A stretch of DNA of 64,000 bases from Bradyrhizobium manausense (GCF_018130615.1 NZ_JAFCKB010000002.1:124001-188000); one strand, 5' to 3'. Counted from the first letter of the stretch, positions 8,181 to 17,208 are shown. Notes: generated from the letters alone by a model not told the origin. Translations and numbers: made by a program.

Positions 8181-9409
8181 ACGTCCTTGTAGGCCTGCGC
8201 CGCCGCGATCATGCCCCACATCGCGCCCAGCATCATCCAGAAGTGCCGCCAGTGGTCGGTATCGATCACGAAGCTTTCGCCGACGGTGCCGACAAAGGCC
8301 GAGAACACCGCGAGATAGGCGCGCTGCCAGGGCACGCGGACGAAGATGTGGCGGAAGCCTGTGATCACGGTGGTGAAGACCAGCGCGGGATAGCAGACGC
8401 CGGAGAGCCAGCCGCCGGACATGAAGGCGTTCAGATAGGAATTGTGGGTGTCTTCAGGGAAGAAGCGGTGGAACTGCAAGGGGCCGATGCCGAACGGCAG
8501 GTCGAGCGCCATCTCCGCACCCAAGATGTGCCGGCCGAAGCGGCCGAAGCGCCCTTCGTCGTAGCTCTGGTCGAAGCTCGCGCGCTGCTTGAACATTTCG
8601 GCGATGGAGTCGAATGACAGCAGCACAGCGATTAGCGCCAGGCCGAGGACCACGGCGACGATGGCCATGATGATGATGCGCGAGCGCTGCGCGTTGGTAC
8701 GGCTGGTCAGCACCATCAGCGCCAGCATGAAGGCCGAGGTCAGCACCAGCCCGCCCCAGGCGGCGCGGGAGAAGGCGAGGAGGATCGCCAGCGACATGAT
8801 GCTGAAGGCGACGACATTGCGGAAGGCCTTGGCGAACTTGTCCGAGACTACGCTCTGGAGCGCGAACAGTGCCGGCAGGATCAGGAAGGCACCGAGCACG
8901 TTCGGGTCCTTGAACGTGCCGCGTGCGCGCTCGTAGAGCGTCAGGAGATCGTGGCCGCCGGGAACGAGGTTGAAATAGCCGGCGATAGCCGAGAGCGAGG
9001 CAACCATCGCGCCGGCCACGAGGCCCCGGCGCAGCATGTCGAGCCGCGCTGCCGTGTCCTCGGAGGTGACCATGGCGAAGAACACCACGGTCACCGCCAT
9101 GTACCAGGAGGTCGCGATCCAGCTTGCGACCTCCGACTGGTCGAGCAGCGGGATCGCGCTGATGGTGTAGCCGACATTGAGCAGGACGAGCGCCAACACC
9201 AGCGGCATCAGCACGAGCCTGAGCCGCAGGCCGGTCGCAAAGAAGGCGACGGTAGCGAGCAACGTCGCAATCTCGTAGGGGCTTGGCTCGATGAAGACGA
9301 TCGCGCCGGATGCGCCGACCAGCCATACCAGCGCGCGCTGCAGGGCCAGCACGCCGGGCGCAGCCGGTGCGGCTATCTTCATTCCTCCGGCTGTCGCCGC
9401 ATACGCCAT
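8144..9409 (-). CDS. O-antigen ligase/Wzy-type polysaccharide polymerase
   Basis: A polytopic inner-membrane protein of about 421 residues with ten or more hydrophobic segments, of the O-antigen ligase/Wzy polymerase class, which polymerises or transfers undecaprenyl-linked glycans at the periplasmic face. The Wzy_C-type signature region is the loop with RGTFKDPNVLGAFLILPAL, and the later soluble loop carries GRHILGAEMALDLPFGIGP and the EDTHNSYLNAFMSGG motif, both typical of this class. I use the ATG at 9409; an in-frame ATG at 9382 preceded by GGAGGA is the other candidate. It is the first of a run of surface-polysaccharide genes extending to 17208. The last residues overlap a degenerate repeat. 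Confidence 0.85.
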   Translation of the reverse strand: MAYAATAGGMKIAAPAAPGVLALQRALVWLVGASGAIVFIEPSPYEIATLLATVAFFATGLRLRLVLMPLVLALVLLNVGYTISAIPLLDQSEVASWIATSWYMAVTVVFFAMVTSEDTAARLDMLRRGLVAGAMVASLSAIAGYFNLVPGGHDLLTLYERARGTFKDPNVLGAFLILPALFALQSVVSDKFAKAFRNVVAFSIMSLAILLAFSRAAWGGLVLTSAFMLALMVLTSRTNAQRSRIIIMAIVAVVLGLALIAVLLSFDSIAEMFKQRASFDQSYDEGRFGRFGRHILGAEMALDLPFGIGPLQFHRFFPEDTHNSYLNAFMSGGWLSGVCYPALVFTTVITGFRHIFVRVPWQRAYLAVFSAFVGTVGESFVIDTDHWRHFWMMLGAMWGMIAAAQAYKDVTIPMESERQSS

Positions 9410-9452
9410 CACACGCTCAAACTCTTACGCAACTCGCACGCCACAGACAGAG

Positions 9453-9561
9453 CTGTCATCGCCCGGGTTGACCGGGCGGATCCAGTACTCTGCGGCGCGC
9501 GTTGCGGAAAACGGCTGGCGCTGCGGCGTACTGGATGCCCCGCCTTCGCGAGGCATGACGG
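9453..9561. repeat. Palindromic intergenic repeat, ATCCAGTAC family
   Basis: ATCCAGTAC (9480-9488) and GTACTGGAT (9528-9536) form the inner inverted arms. The left flank has CGCCCGGGTTGACCGGGCG and the right flank GCCCCGCCTTCGCGAGGCATGACG. It combines half of the 2039-2132 element with the core of the 6160-6287 element and separates two polysaccharide genes. Confidence 0.78.
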
Positions 9562-9572
9562 AAAGACTCAAC

Positions 9573-11180
9573 TTAATACGCGTTCTCGTTCTTGGTCAGC
9601 AGCGAGATCGGCGTTTTCAGGAGAATGACGAGGTCGAACAGCACCGACCAGTTCTCGATGTAGTAGAGGTCGAACTCGACACGCTTCTGGATCTTCTCTT
9701 CATTGTCGATCTCACCGCGCCAGCCGTTGATCTGGGCCCAGCCGGTGATGCCGGGCTTGACGCGATGGCGGGCGAAATAGCCGTCGACGGCCTCGTCGAA
9801 CAGGCGGCTCTGGAGCTTGCCCTGCACCGCGTGCGGACGCGGGCCGACGAGCGAGAGGTTGCCGGAGAACACCACGTTGAAGAGCTGCGGCAGCTCGTCG
9901 AGGCTGGTCTTGCGAATGAAGCGGCCGACGCGGGTGACGCGGGGATCGTTCTTGGTCACCACCTTCGAGGCGGTCGGGTCGGCCTGATGGTGATACATCG
10001 AGCGGAACTTGTAGACGTCGATGCGCTCATTGTTGAAGCCGAAACGCTTCTGGCGGAACAGGATGGGGCCGGGGCTGTCGAGCTTCACCGCCAGCGCGAC
10101 CAGCGCCATCACAGGAAGCGCTGCGAGCAGCGCGAGGCTGCCGACGACGCGGTCGAACAGCCATTTCATCACCAGATCCCAGTCGGTGATCGGCGCCTCG
10201 AACACGTCGAGCGTCGGCACCTCGCCGAGATAGGAATAGGAGCGGGGACGGAAGCGCAGCTTGTTGGTGTGGGCGGAGAGACGAATGTCGACCGGCAGCA
10301 CCCAGAGCTTCTTCAGCATCTCCAGGATGCGCGTCTCCGCCGAGATCGGCAGCGCGAACAACACGAGGTCGACGCGGGTGCGGCGGGCGAACTCGACGAT
10401 GTCGTCGACCTTGCCGAGCTTGTGCGCGCCGGCGCAGGTGTCGAGCGCGCGGCTGTCGTTGCGGTCATCGAACACGCCGAGCACGTGGATATCGGAATCT
10501 TCATGCGCCTTCAGCGCCTCAACCAGCTGCTCGCCGTTGCTGTCGGAGCCGACGATGATGGTGCGGCGATCGAGCCGACCCTCGCGCGCCCAGTTGCGCA
10601 CAAGCGAACGCAGGATGAGGCGTTCGACGATCAGAGCGGCGAAGCCGAGAACATAGAAGGCAGCGAGCCATACGCGCGAGGTGTCGCTGCCGAATTTGGC
10701 GAAGAAGGAGATGCCGATGAAGAGCAGGAAGACGAACGACCACGAGGAGATCATCCGCGTCATCTGCCGGAGGTGACCGCGGAACAGTTGCACCTGGTAG
10801 AGGTCGGCAGCCTGGAAGCAGACCACGGCGGCGACCGCCACGGCGACGATCTCCGCGGGATACACCCAGCTGAAGCCGGCGAGCGGCATCACGTAGCCGA
10901 CATAGAGAGTGACGCCGACGAAGCTCAGCAACACGAAATCTGCTGCGCGCACGATGCCGGCGATCACGATCGGCGAATAGGCGCGGGCGACTTTCTGGTT
11001 GACGACTTCGAGTGCGGCCGGTGTCAGGCGGCGCCGTCTCTCGACAAAAGGTTGGTCAGCCGGCTTGGCCGCGGCGCTGGTCGCGGCATCGAGCATCGAG
11101 CGTGCGTTGAGCGGTTCCACGGGCGTCCACGTCCATTCCAAACACCCGTGGGCGCGGCCTTGCGCACCCCGGGCATGCAT
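9573..11180 (-). CDS. Undecaprenyl-phosphate glycosyl-1-phosphate transferase (WcaJ/ExoY type)
   Basis: A polyprenyl-phosphate sugar-1-phosphate transferase that starts repeat-unit assembly by moving a sugar phosphate onto undecaprenyl phosphate. Architecture is that of long WcaJ-like enzymes: a cytosolic N-terminus, four to five membrane segments, a Rossmann-like CoA-binding-type region ([19 protein letters not shown]), another membrane segment, and the C-terminal bacterial sugar transferase domain. That domain shows [34 protein letters not shown] and SLVGPRPHA. The longest frame starts with an ATG at 11180; a GTG at 11120 is an alternative and agrees better with where homologues begin. It is 60 bp downstream of the GT4 gene on the same strand and probably co-transcribed. 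The sugar is likely glucose or galactose but not provable. Confidence 0.9.
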   Translation of the reverse strand: MHARGAQGRAHGCLEWTWTPVEPLNARSMLDAATSAAAKPADQPFVERRRRLTPAALEVVNQKVARAYSPIVIAGIVRAADFVLLSFVGVTLYVGYVMPLAGFSWVYPAEIVAVAVAAVVCFQAADLYQVQLFRGHLRQMTRMISSWSFVFLLFIGISFFAKFGSDTSRVWLAAFYVLGFAALIVERLILRSLVRNWAREGRLDRRTIIVGSDSNGEQLVEALKAHEDSDIHVLGVFDDRNDSRALDTCAGAHKLGKVDDIVEFARRTRVDLVLFALPISAETRILEMLKKLWVLPVDIRLSAHTNKLRFRPRSYSYLGEVPTLDVFEAPITDWDLVMKWLFDRVVGSLALLAALPVMALVALAVKLDSPGPILFRQKRFGFNNERIDVYKFRSMYHHQADPTASKVVTKNDPRVTRVGRFIRKTSLDELPQLFNVVFSGNLSLVGPRPHAVQGKLQSRLFDEAVDGYFARHRVKPGITGWAQINGWRGEIDNEEKIQKRVEFDLYYIENWSVLFDLVILLKTPISLLTKNENAY

Positions 11181-11240
11181 CCCCTGGCACTTCGATTATC
11201 GAACAAATCGGAAGATTCTCTAAAGCTGGCTTAAGGATGG

Positions 11241-12374
11241 TTAATGATTGGCAAATGCATCGCGGTAGCCCGCGAGCACGCCGTCGACCATCGCCTGCTG
11301 GGAGAAATGCGCCGAGATGCGCTCGCGCAAGGCGGATGCGCGCTGCGCGGTCGCCTCCGCGTCATCGAGTGCGGCCGCGATCGCCTCGGCCATGGCTTCG
11401 GCGTTGCTCGCCGCGAACAAAGCCGGGCTTTCGCTACCAAAAATCTCGGGGATGCCGCCGACGCGGGCCGCGATCATGGGGATGCCGGCCGCCCCCGCTT
11501 CGATCACGACATAGGGCATGGAATCGCCGCGCGAGGGAACAACGAGGAGCCGCCCCTTGGAGAAGCCGTAGCGCGCCTTGACGTGGCCGATGAAGCGGAT
11601 CGCGCCTGTCAGGCCGAGCCCCGCGACCTGCGCTTTCAGCGCCGCCGTCTCCTCGCCGTCGCCGCCGAGCGTCAGCGTGACCATTTTGCCGCGTTCGTGC
11701 AGCAGCGCTACCGCAGCAACCAGGAGGTCTGCGCCCTTGATGTGCCTGAATTCGCCGACATAGGCGAGGTCGGTGGCGTCGTCGGCGACGACGACGGGTT
11801 CGAACTCTTCCGGGGTCACGCCGTTGAAGACGCAATGCACCACGCCCTTGGGCGTGCCGACGATCCGCTGGTAGGTATCGCGGGCAAACGCGCTTTCGAA
11901 CAGGAATAGATCCGTCGCATCGATCAGCGTGCGCTCGAGGCGCGCGTAGAACTCACCCTTCAACGTGTTGAGCGGGTAGTGCAGCGAGCCGCCGTGCGGC
12001 GTGTAGATGCGGATGATGTCGTCGGCGCGCCGCCGCATGCGGACGAAGGCGCCGGCCTTGGCGCCGTGGCCGTGCATGACGTCGGGCTTGAGCTGGCCGA
12101 TCAGGCGTCGCATGCGCAGCCAGACTAGAAAATCCTCGGGCGAAGGTTCGCGACGGATCGCGAGCCGATGCACGCCAAGCTTCAGCCGCGGCGCAAGCTC
12201 GGCCAGCGCCTTGTCCGCACGCTCGCCGCCGGTGAGGCTGTCGGCGAGAATCCCGACGTGATGGCCGCGATCGACCTGGCCGTTGGCAAGGTCGAGGATA
12301 TGGCGGATGATGCCGCCGACGGGCGCGCGCACCGCGTGCAGGATACGAAGCGGCTGGTCAGGAGAGGGGGGCAT
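11241..12374 (-). CDS. GT4-family glycosyltransferase
   Basis: A 377-residue GT-B fold glycosyltransferase (CAZy GT4, retaining), expected to add a sugar from a nucleotide donor to the lipid-linked polysaccharide intermediate at the inner membrane. The N-terminal acceptor domain shows VGGIIRHILDLANG and HGHGAKAGAF. The C-terminal donor domain has YVGEFRHIKGADLL, LGGDGEE and the E-x7-E-type block (PSRGDSMPYVVIEAG followed by GIPMIAARVGGIPEIFG). I take the ATG at 12374; the frame extends to 12410 but that stretch is rich in Arg and lacks the conserved beta strand. It is the promoter-proximal minus-strand gene in the polysaccharide run and is divergent from the ExoP-like gene. Confidence 0.88.
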   Translation of the reverse strand: MPPSPDQPLRILHAVRAPVGGIIRHILDLANGQVDRGHHVGILADSLTGGERADKALAELAPRLKLGVHRLAIRREPSPEDFLVWLRMRRLIGQLKPDVMHGHGAKAGAFVRMRRRADDIIRIYTPHGGSLHYPLNTLKGEFYARLERTLIDATDLFLFESAFARDTYQRIVGTPKGVVHCVFNGVTPEEFEPVVVADDATDLAYVGEFRHIKGADLLVAAVALLHERGKMVTLTLGGDGEETAALKAQVAGLGLTGAIRFIGHVKARYGFSKGRLLVVPSRGDSMPYVVIEAGAAGIPMIAARVGGIPEIFGSESPALFAASNAEAMAEAIAAALDDAEATAQRASALRERISAHFSQQAMVDGVLAGYRDAFANH

Positions 12375-12433
12375 GATCAAAACCAGCGCTCGACGGCGAA
12401 TGCCGAACAATGTTCTCGAAATATCGAGATGGA

Positions 12434-12519
12434 TTAAGGGGGCCTCGTGGTTAACAAACGGTGACCAATGCGCCCGTGCGGCCCGCCTGACGCAGTGATT
12501 AACCCAGCGGCAACCTTAA
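12434..12519. promoter_or_regulatory. Divergent promoter region with paired TTAA-N13-TTAA motifs
   Basis: The 203-bp gap between the GT4 gene and the ExoP-like gene holds two TTAA-N13-TTAA arrays, at 12434-12454 and 12499-12519, 65 bp apart. The spacing is not the N7 of CtrA sites. It is a candidate regulator-binding pair for both divergent transcripts; no clear -35/-10 pair was found. Confidence 0.3.
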
Positions 12520-12577
12520 TGGAGTGTAATCGGCCGCGTTGAGGCGCACGAGTGGCGTTGCCCTGCGGGAGTGTTCG

Positions 12578-14812
12578 ATGCGTTTAGCGTTCTGGCGTGC
12601 CGGCAAAGCCAAGGCCGTCATCGAGCGGGCCGTTTCGAAGGCCAAGCTTGAGGCGAGGCCCGAAGCCAAGCCCCGGATTGAAGCCAAGCCTGCGCCGATT
12701 GCCGCCAAGCAGATGCCAGCCGAATCCGGTGACATCGATCTGCGTGCGCTCGGTGGCGCGCTCGCGCGCAAGCGCGGCTGGATCATCGTGCCGACGGTGC
12801 TGGCGCTCGTCGCATCCGTTGTCGTCGTCAATCTCATCACGCCGCGCTACAAGTCCGAGGCGCGTATTCTGATCGACGGTCGCGAAAACGTCTTCCTGCG
12901 GCCGAGCAGTGACCGCAGCACCGAGGAGCGGCAGGCGCTCGACCCCGAGGCCGTCACAAGCCAGGTGCAGCTCGTGCTGTCGCGCGATCTCGCGCGCGAG
13001 ATCATCAAGAAGAACAGGCTTGCCGAGCGACCGGAGTTCGATCCGGTGTTGCAGGGCGTCTCTCCGCTGAAATCGCTGGCGGCGCTGGTCGGCATCGGCC
13101 GCGATCCGTTCTCGATGACGCCGGAAGAGCGCGTGCTCGATGCTTACTATGATCGTCTTCAGGCCTACGCCGTCGACAAGTCTCGCGTGATCGTCGTCGA
13201 ATTCCAGTCGCAGGATCCGGAGCTCGCCGTTCGTGTCGCCAATTCGATCACCGAGGGCTATCTCGTGCTCCAGCAGGCCGCGCGCCAGGACCAGGCGCGC
13301 AATGCGAGCCAGTGGCTGGCGGGTGAGATCGAGAATTTGCGCAAGAAGGTCTCGGATGCGGAAGCTAAGGTCGAGGATTTCCGCTCCAAATCGTCGCTGT
13401 TCGTCGGCACCAACAACACCACGCTGTCGAACCAGCAGATGGGCGAGGTCAACACCCAGCTCAATAATGCGCGCGCGTTGAAGGCGGATGCCGAATCCAA
13501 GGCCCGGCTGATCCGCGAGATGCTCCAGAGCGGCAAGCCGATCGAGGCATCCGAGGTCGTGAACTCCGAACTGATGCGGCGTTTGTCGGAGCAGCGGGTG
13601 ACGCTGCGGGCCCAGCTCGCCGAACAGTCGTCCACGCTGCTAGGCAATCATCCGCGGATCAAGGAATTGAAGGCGCAGCTTAGCGATCTCGACGGCCAAA
13701 TCCGCGACGAGGCCGCCAAGATCTCGCGCTCGCTCGAAAACGACGCACGGATCGCGCGCGGACGGGTCGATGGCCTGACGACGAGCCTCGAGCAGCTCAA
13801 GAAGCAGGCGACCTCGACCAACGGCCAGGATGTCCAGCTGCGTGCGCTCGAGCGCGAGGCCAAGGCGCAGCGCGACCTGCTCGAGACCTATCTCGCCAAG
13901 TACCGCGAGGCGAATACGCGTGAGACCATCGATACCGCGCCGACGGAAGGCCGCATCATCTCGCGCGCCGTCGTCTCCAATACGCCGGCCTATCCGAAGA
14001 AGCTGCCAATCGTGCTGATCGCGACGCTGGCGACGCTGCTGCTTTCGTCCGGCCTCGTCGTCACCGGTGAGCTGTTGCGCCAGACCGCGCCGCGCGCCGT
14101 TGCCACGCTCACGCAGCCGGTGATTCGCTCAGAGCCGGTCGTCGATCCGGTCGAGGTCGATCCCACGCCGCTGCAGCCGGCGATGACGGCCAATGCCGAT
14201 GTCAGCGAGTTCGCCGAGATCGGGCAGCTGGCCGACAGCTTGATTGCTGCAGGGGCGGGTGCGAAGAAGGTCACGGTGCTCGGCACCGCATCGGGCGATG
14301 CTATCACGCTGTCGACGCTGACGCTTGCCCGCCATCTGGCGCGCGACGCGCGCGTTGTCGTGGTCGACCTCGCCGCGTCGTCGCCGACGATCGCCGCGGT
14401 GTCCGTTGATCCGACCGCGCCCGGCCTTGCCGAGTTGATGCAGGGGCAGGCCTCGTTTGCGCAGGTCATCACGCGCGACAAGCTCTCGCGGCTGCATCTG
14501 GTCATGGCCGGACGTCCCGGCTTCGACCGCAGCCTGCTCCAGTCGCCGCGCGTGACACTCGCGATCGACGCCTTGCTACGCGCCTACGATCATGTACTCC
14601 TCGATGCCGGCAGCGCCTCCGATCTGCCGGCCGAACTGCTGACGGCGAATGCCCGCGCCGTCGTGGTGCCCGACGTCTCGATGGATGCAGATGCGCGAGC
14701 GCTGATGTGCGAGCAGCTCAAGGCCGTCGGCTTCAGCGAGGTGACGATGCTGAGCCGGCCCGTGCAGCCGTCGGATGCCGGTGAGACGCCGCCACGCGTG
14801 GTGGCGGCCTAG
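12578..14812 (+). CDS. ExoP/Wzc-like polysaccharide copolymerase with degenerate kinase domain
   Basis: A 744-residue PCP2-type protein that would set chain length and couple polymerisation to export. Order: basic Lys/Ala-rich N-terminus, first membrane segment (WIIVPTVLALVASVVVVNLI), a Wzz periplasmic domain, long coiled-coil (about residues 230-430), a GNVR-type region before the second membrane segment (LPIVLIATLATLLLSSGLV), and a C-terminal tyrosine-kinase-like domain. The expected Walker A (GEGKS/T) is replaced by GDAIT near residues 573-577, so the P-loop lysine is absent. The A' box is VVVVDLAASSP and the Walker B-like stretch is HVLLDAG. There is no tyrosine cluster at the C-terminus, so it should not autophosphorylate. 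Start: ATG 12578 after CGGGAG. The neighbours support a polysaccharide role. Confidence 0.88.
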   Translation: MRLAFWRAGKAKAVIERAVSKAKLEARPEAKPRIEAKPAPIAAKQMPAESGDIDLRALGGALARKRGWIIVPTVLALVASVVVVNLITPRYKSEARILIDGRENVFLRPSSDRSTEERQALDPEAVTSQVQLVLSRDLAREIIKKNRLAERPEFDPVLQGVSPLKSLAALVGIGRDPFSMTPEERVLDAYYDRLQAYAVDKSRVIVVEFQSQDPELAVRVANSITEGYLVLQQAARQDQARNASQWLAGEIENLRKKVSDAEAKVEDFRSKSSLFVGTNNTTLSNQQMGEVNTQLNNARALKADAESKARLIREMLQSGKPIEASEVVNSELMRRLSEQRVTLRAQLAEQSSTLLGNHPRIKELKAQLSDLDGQIRDEAAKISRSLENDARIARGRVDGLTTSLEQLKKQATSTNGQDVQLRALEREAKAQRDLLETYLAKYREANTRETIDTAPTEGRIISRAVVSNTPAYPKKLPIVLIATLATLLLSSGLVVTGELLRQTAPRAVATLTQPVIRSEPVVDPVEVDPTPLQPAMTANADVSEFAEIGQLADSLIAAGAGAKKVTVLGTASGDAITLSTLTLARHLARDARVVVVDLAASSPTIAAVSVDPTAPGLAELMQGQASFAQVITRDKLSRLHLVMAGRPGFDRSLLQSPRVTLAIDALLRAYDHVLLDAGSASDLPAELLTANARAVVVPDVSMDADARALMCEQLKAVGFSEVTMLSRPVQPSDAGETPPRVVAA

Positions 14813-14853
14813 GCCGATCGTGGGCTGATCGAGCTCTCCGAAAGTCGGATCGG

Positions 14854-16035
14854 CTACCCGAATGCCTGGCGCAGGCGTCGCGCCAGATCGAACAGCATCT
14901 GGTTCTGCTTGACCAGGCGCTTGCCGTGATTGAGCGAGGACATCGCCATGGCAGCGAACCTGCCGCGTGAGGTCAGCGGGACGAAGCTGTCGAAGATGTC
15001 GTCGTCGTCCTTGCAGAACATGCGCTTGTAGTCGTCGGTGCCGATGCCGAGGTCGAGTGACCGGTAGCCGCGCTCGCCGTAGCGGTCGATGATGTAGCGC
15101 ATCAGGATCAGGCCGGGACTGTAGCGGGCGTGCTCCGACATTGTGTAGGTGTTGAACATCATCGAGAAGCGCTGGCCGTCGGCAACTCCGGCGAAGATGG
15201 CGATCACTTCCTCGTCGCATTCCAGCGCGTGGATATCGATGACCCGGCCTTCGCTGCGCGGCGCAAGGCACGCGCTGCGGATGAACTGTTCGACGCCGGG
15301 TTCGGCGAAGACATTCGGCAGTTTCTGTTCCGCCATCCGCACCGGCTTGATGCGGAAGAACCAGTCGAGCAGGCGCGTGATGTCCGCGTCCGTCGTGGCA
15401 AGGTGGTAGCGATAGCCGGCGAGCGCCTGGAGCTTCTTTTCCTTGCTCTTCAGCCGGCGGCGGAAGGAGTTGCTGATCCGGGAGGTCGGTGGTCCACCTG
15501 GCTCCATCACCAGCAGCGGGCAGCCGTTGATGGCGGTCTGCTGCGGCAGCAGCGCGAATGGGTTCTGGTGGTCGTGCCAGCGCTTCGGCTGCTGCGTCAG
15601 CGCGAGAACGTCGGCTTGCTCGTGCAGCGGAGCGAAGAGCATGTCGAGATCGGTGGTGACGGCCTGTGCGGCGAACTCGGCGTTCCACAGTCCCATGTTG
15701 AAGGTCGGGTGCTTGCCGCCCATGAAGCAGGCCGTGCGCACGCCGTGCCCCTGGCGCAGCGCGAGCGGAAGCAGCGCGAGCGGCCGGTGCTCGGCATCGC
15801 GGGCAATCACGACGAAGGGACGGGCGCCTTCGCGTTCGCCGACCGATCGTTGCCAGGAGCCCAGGAGATCGAAACGCTGATAGGGCGTGAACAGGTGTCC
15901 GGGCTCCTCGAGCGCGCGCCAGACCGGCTCGGCCGCGGCGAGATCGCCGACGATGTCGACATGCGCGATGCAGTTCGCTTTGGGCCGCGTCGGCGAGTCT
16001 GCCGTTCGGCTTTGCATCGCCGCAGCCATGGTCAT
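14854..16035 (-). CDS. FemAB/BioF2-like GNAT acyltransferase
   Basis: A 393-residue soluble acyltransferase of the BioF2-like/CelD group (GNAT fold, FemAB-related), commonly encoded in exopolysaccharide and cellulose loci, where members are thought to acylate sugars or amino groups. Landmarks are FTPYQRFDLLGSWQ near the N-terminus, ALLPLALRQGHGVRTACFMGG, the RRRLKSKEKKL basic segment, and the C-terminal acyl-CoA domain with GLILMRYIIDRYGERG and SLDLGIGTDDYKRMFC, the latter being diagnostic of the family. The frame is open far upstream (to 16686), but the ATG at 16035 matches the start of similarity. It is divergent from the deacetylase-like gene, and its 3' end faces that of the ExoP-like gene. 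Substrate unknown. Confidence 0.83.
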   Translation of the reverse strand: MTMAAAMQSRTADSPTRPKANCIAHVDIVGDLAAAEPVWRALEEPGHLFTPYQRFDLLGSWQRSVGEREGARPFVVIARDAEHRPLALLPLALRQGHGVRTACFMGGKHPTFNMGLWNAEFAAQAVTTDLDMLFAPLHEQADVLALTQQPKRWHDHQNPFALLPQQTAINGCPLLVMEPGGPPTSRISNSFRRRLKSKEKKLQALAGYRYHLATTDADITRLLDWFFRIKPVRMAEQKLPNVFAEPGVEQFIRSACLAPRSEGRVIDIHALECDEEVIAIFAGVADGQRFSMMFNTYTMSEHARYSPGLILMRYIIDRYGERGYRSLDLGIGTDDYKRMFCKDDDDIFDSFVPLTSRGRFAAMAMSSLNHGKRLVKQNQMLFDLARRLRQAFG

Positions 16036-16164
16036 CCGCGAAACCTGTCGAGAGAACGAAAAATACGTAATTCGGCCCGTGGCCAACCTTTGCAAAGAAA
16101 TGTCAACAAAGGGTAATGAGAATGAACGAGGGAACGGGCCGCCGGCGAGCGCGAAGGTGGGATA

Positions 16165-17208
16165 TTGGCATCCGACGACAGATGGCTGGACCGGTTGCGG
16201 CTCGAACTCGCCTGGTTCACCGGCCAGCCCTTGCTGCGCAGCCGTGGTGCAGGCGCCATCCTGCGCTTCGAGCGCGTGCGGCCGCGGCGGGGCGGTGCGT
16301 TCCAGCCGCTGCGCGAAAACGAGATCACACCGCAATTTCTCGATCGTGCCATTCGCGCGCTGAAGCGCTGGAATTATGATTTTCTCGGCATGGAGGAGGT
16401 CTGCCGGCGCGCGGTGACGTTGCCGGAGAAGCGGCGCTTCGTGGCGCTCACCTTCGACGGTGCGCCTAAGGACCTCATCAGCTTTGCCTATCCCGTGCTG
16501 GCGCGCCACGGCGTACCGTTTACGCTCTATGTTCCGACCGCGTTTCCCGATGGCGTCGGCAAGGCGTGGTGGCTCGGGCTCGAGCAGGTGATCGCGCGCG
16601 AGAGCCGGATCAGCCTGATGATGGGCGACAAGGAGCAGCGCTTCACCGTCACCGGCAATGCCGAGAAGCAGGCGTTGTTCTCGCATCTCGCGGACTGGCT
16701 ACGCTCGCTGCCCCCAGCGGATCTATCGGCTGCGATCGCCGATCTCTGCACGCGCTACCGCGTCGATCTCGCTGCGCTGTCGCGCGAGGCGTCGATGAAC
16801 TGGGAGGATCTCACCAAGCTTGCCGCCGATCCGCTCGTGACGATCGGCAGTGCGACCGTGAACTATCCCGTTCTCGCCAACATGAAGGACGGCGCTGCTC
16901 TGCGCGAGATGGCGATGGGCAAGGCGGTGGCGGAAGCCGCTTTCCGCCGCGAGATCAGGCATCTGGCGTTTCCGCTCGGCGATCGCGCCTCGTTCCGGCG
17001 CAGCCACGTCGTGATGGCAGAGGAGGCCGGCTTTGCCAGCGCGGTGTCGACAATCCCCGGCATCGTCGATGCGGAAGGTCGCACCAATCTGCGCGCGCTG
17101 CCGCGGATTGCCTGGGACGGACGGGTGCGCTCGTTGCGGATGATGCGGGTGCTGGTGTCCGGTGTTGCCTTTGCACCGGTGAAGCCGACGGGCAGCGTTA
17201 CGAGCTAG
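16165..17208 (+). CDS. NodB-fold polysaccharide deacetylase-like protein, metal ligands missing
   Basis: A 347-residue protein with the carbohydrate esterase 4 (NodB) outline. The RFVALTFDG strand, the fold-typical YPVLARHGVPFTLYVPT, an IGS-T motif and LAFPLGDRASF are all recognisable. The three canonical metal ligands are absent: TFDDG reads TFDGA (residues 96-100), and the H-T-x-x-H motif reads SATVNYP, with Ala at 230 and Tyr at 234 in place of the two His. It is therefore probably not a zinc-dependent deacetylase and may be a binding or scaffold protein. The start is a TTG at 16165 after AAGGTGGG. The gene overlaps the 3' end of the convergent DUF2842 gene by 11 bp and closes the polysaccharide cluster. 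Confidence 0.8.
   Translation: MASDDRWLDRLRLELAWFTGQPLLRSRGAGAILRFERVRPRRGGAFQPLRENEITPQFLDRAIRALKRWNYDFLGMEEVCRRAVTLPEKRRFVALTFDGAPKDLISFAYPVLARHGVPFTLYVPTAFPDGVGKAWWLGLEQVIARESRISLMMGDKEQRFTVTGNAEKQALFSHLADWLRSLPPADLSAAIADLCTRYRVDLAALSREASMNWEDLTKLAADPLVTIGSATVNYPVLANMKDGAALREMAMGKAVAEAAFRREIRHLAFPLGDRASFRRSHVVMAEEAGFASAVSTIPGIVDAEGRTNLRALPRIAWDGRVRSLRMMRVLVSGVAFAPVKPTGSVTS

Noticed and set aside
12434-12519. CtrA boxes in the polysaccharide control region
   Set aside because: The TTAA pairs are spaced by 13 bp, not 7, so the CtrA consensus is not met.
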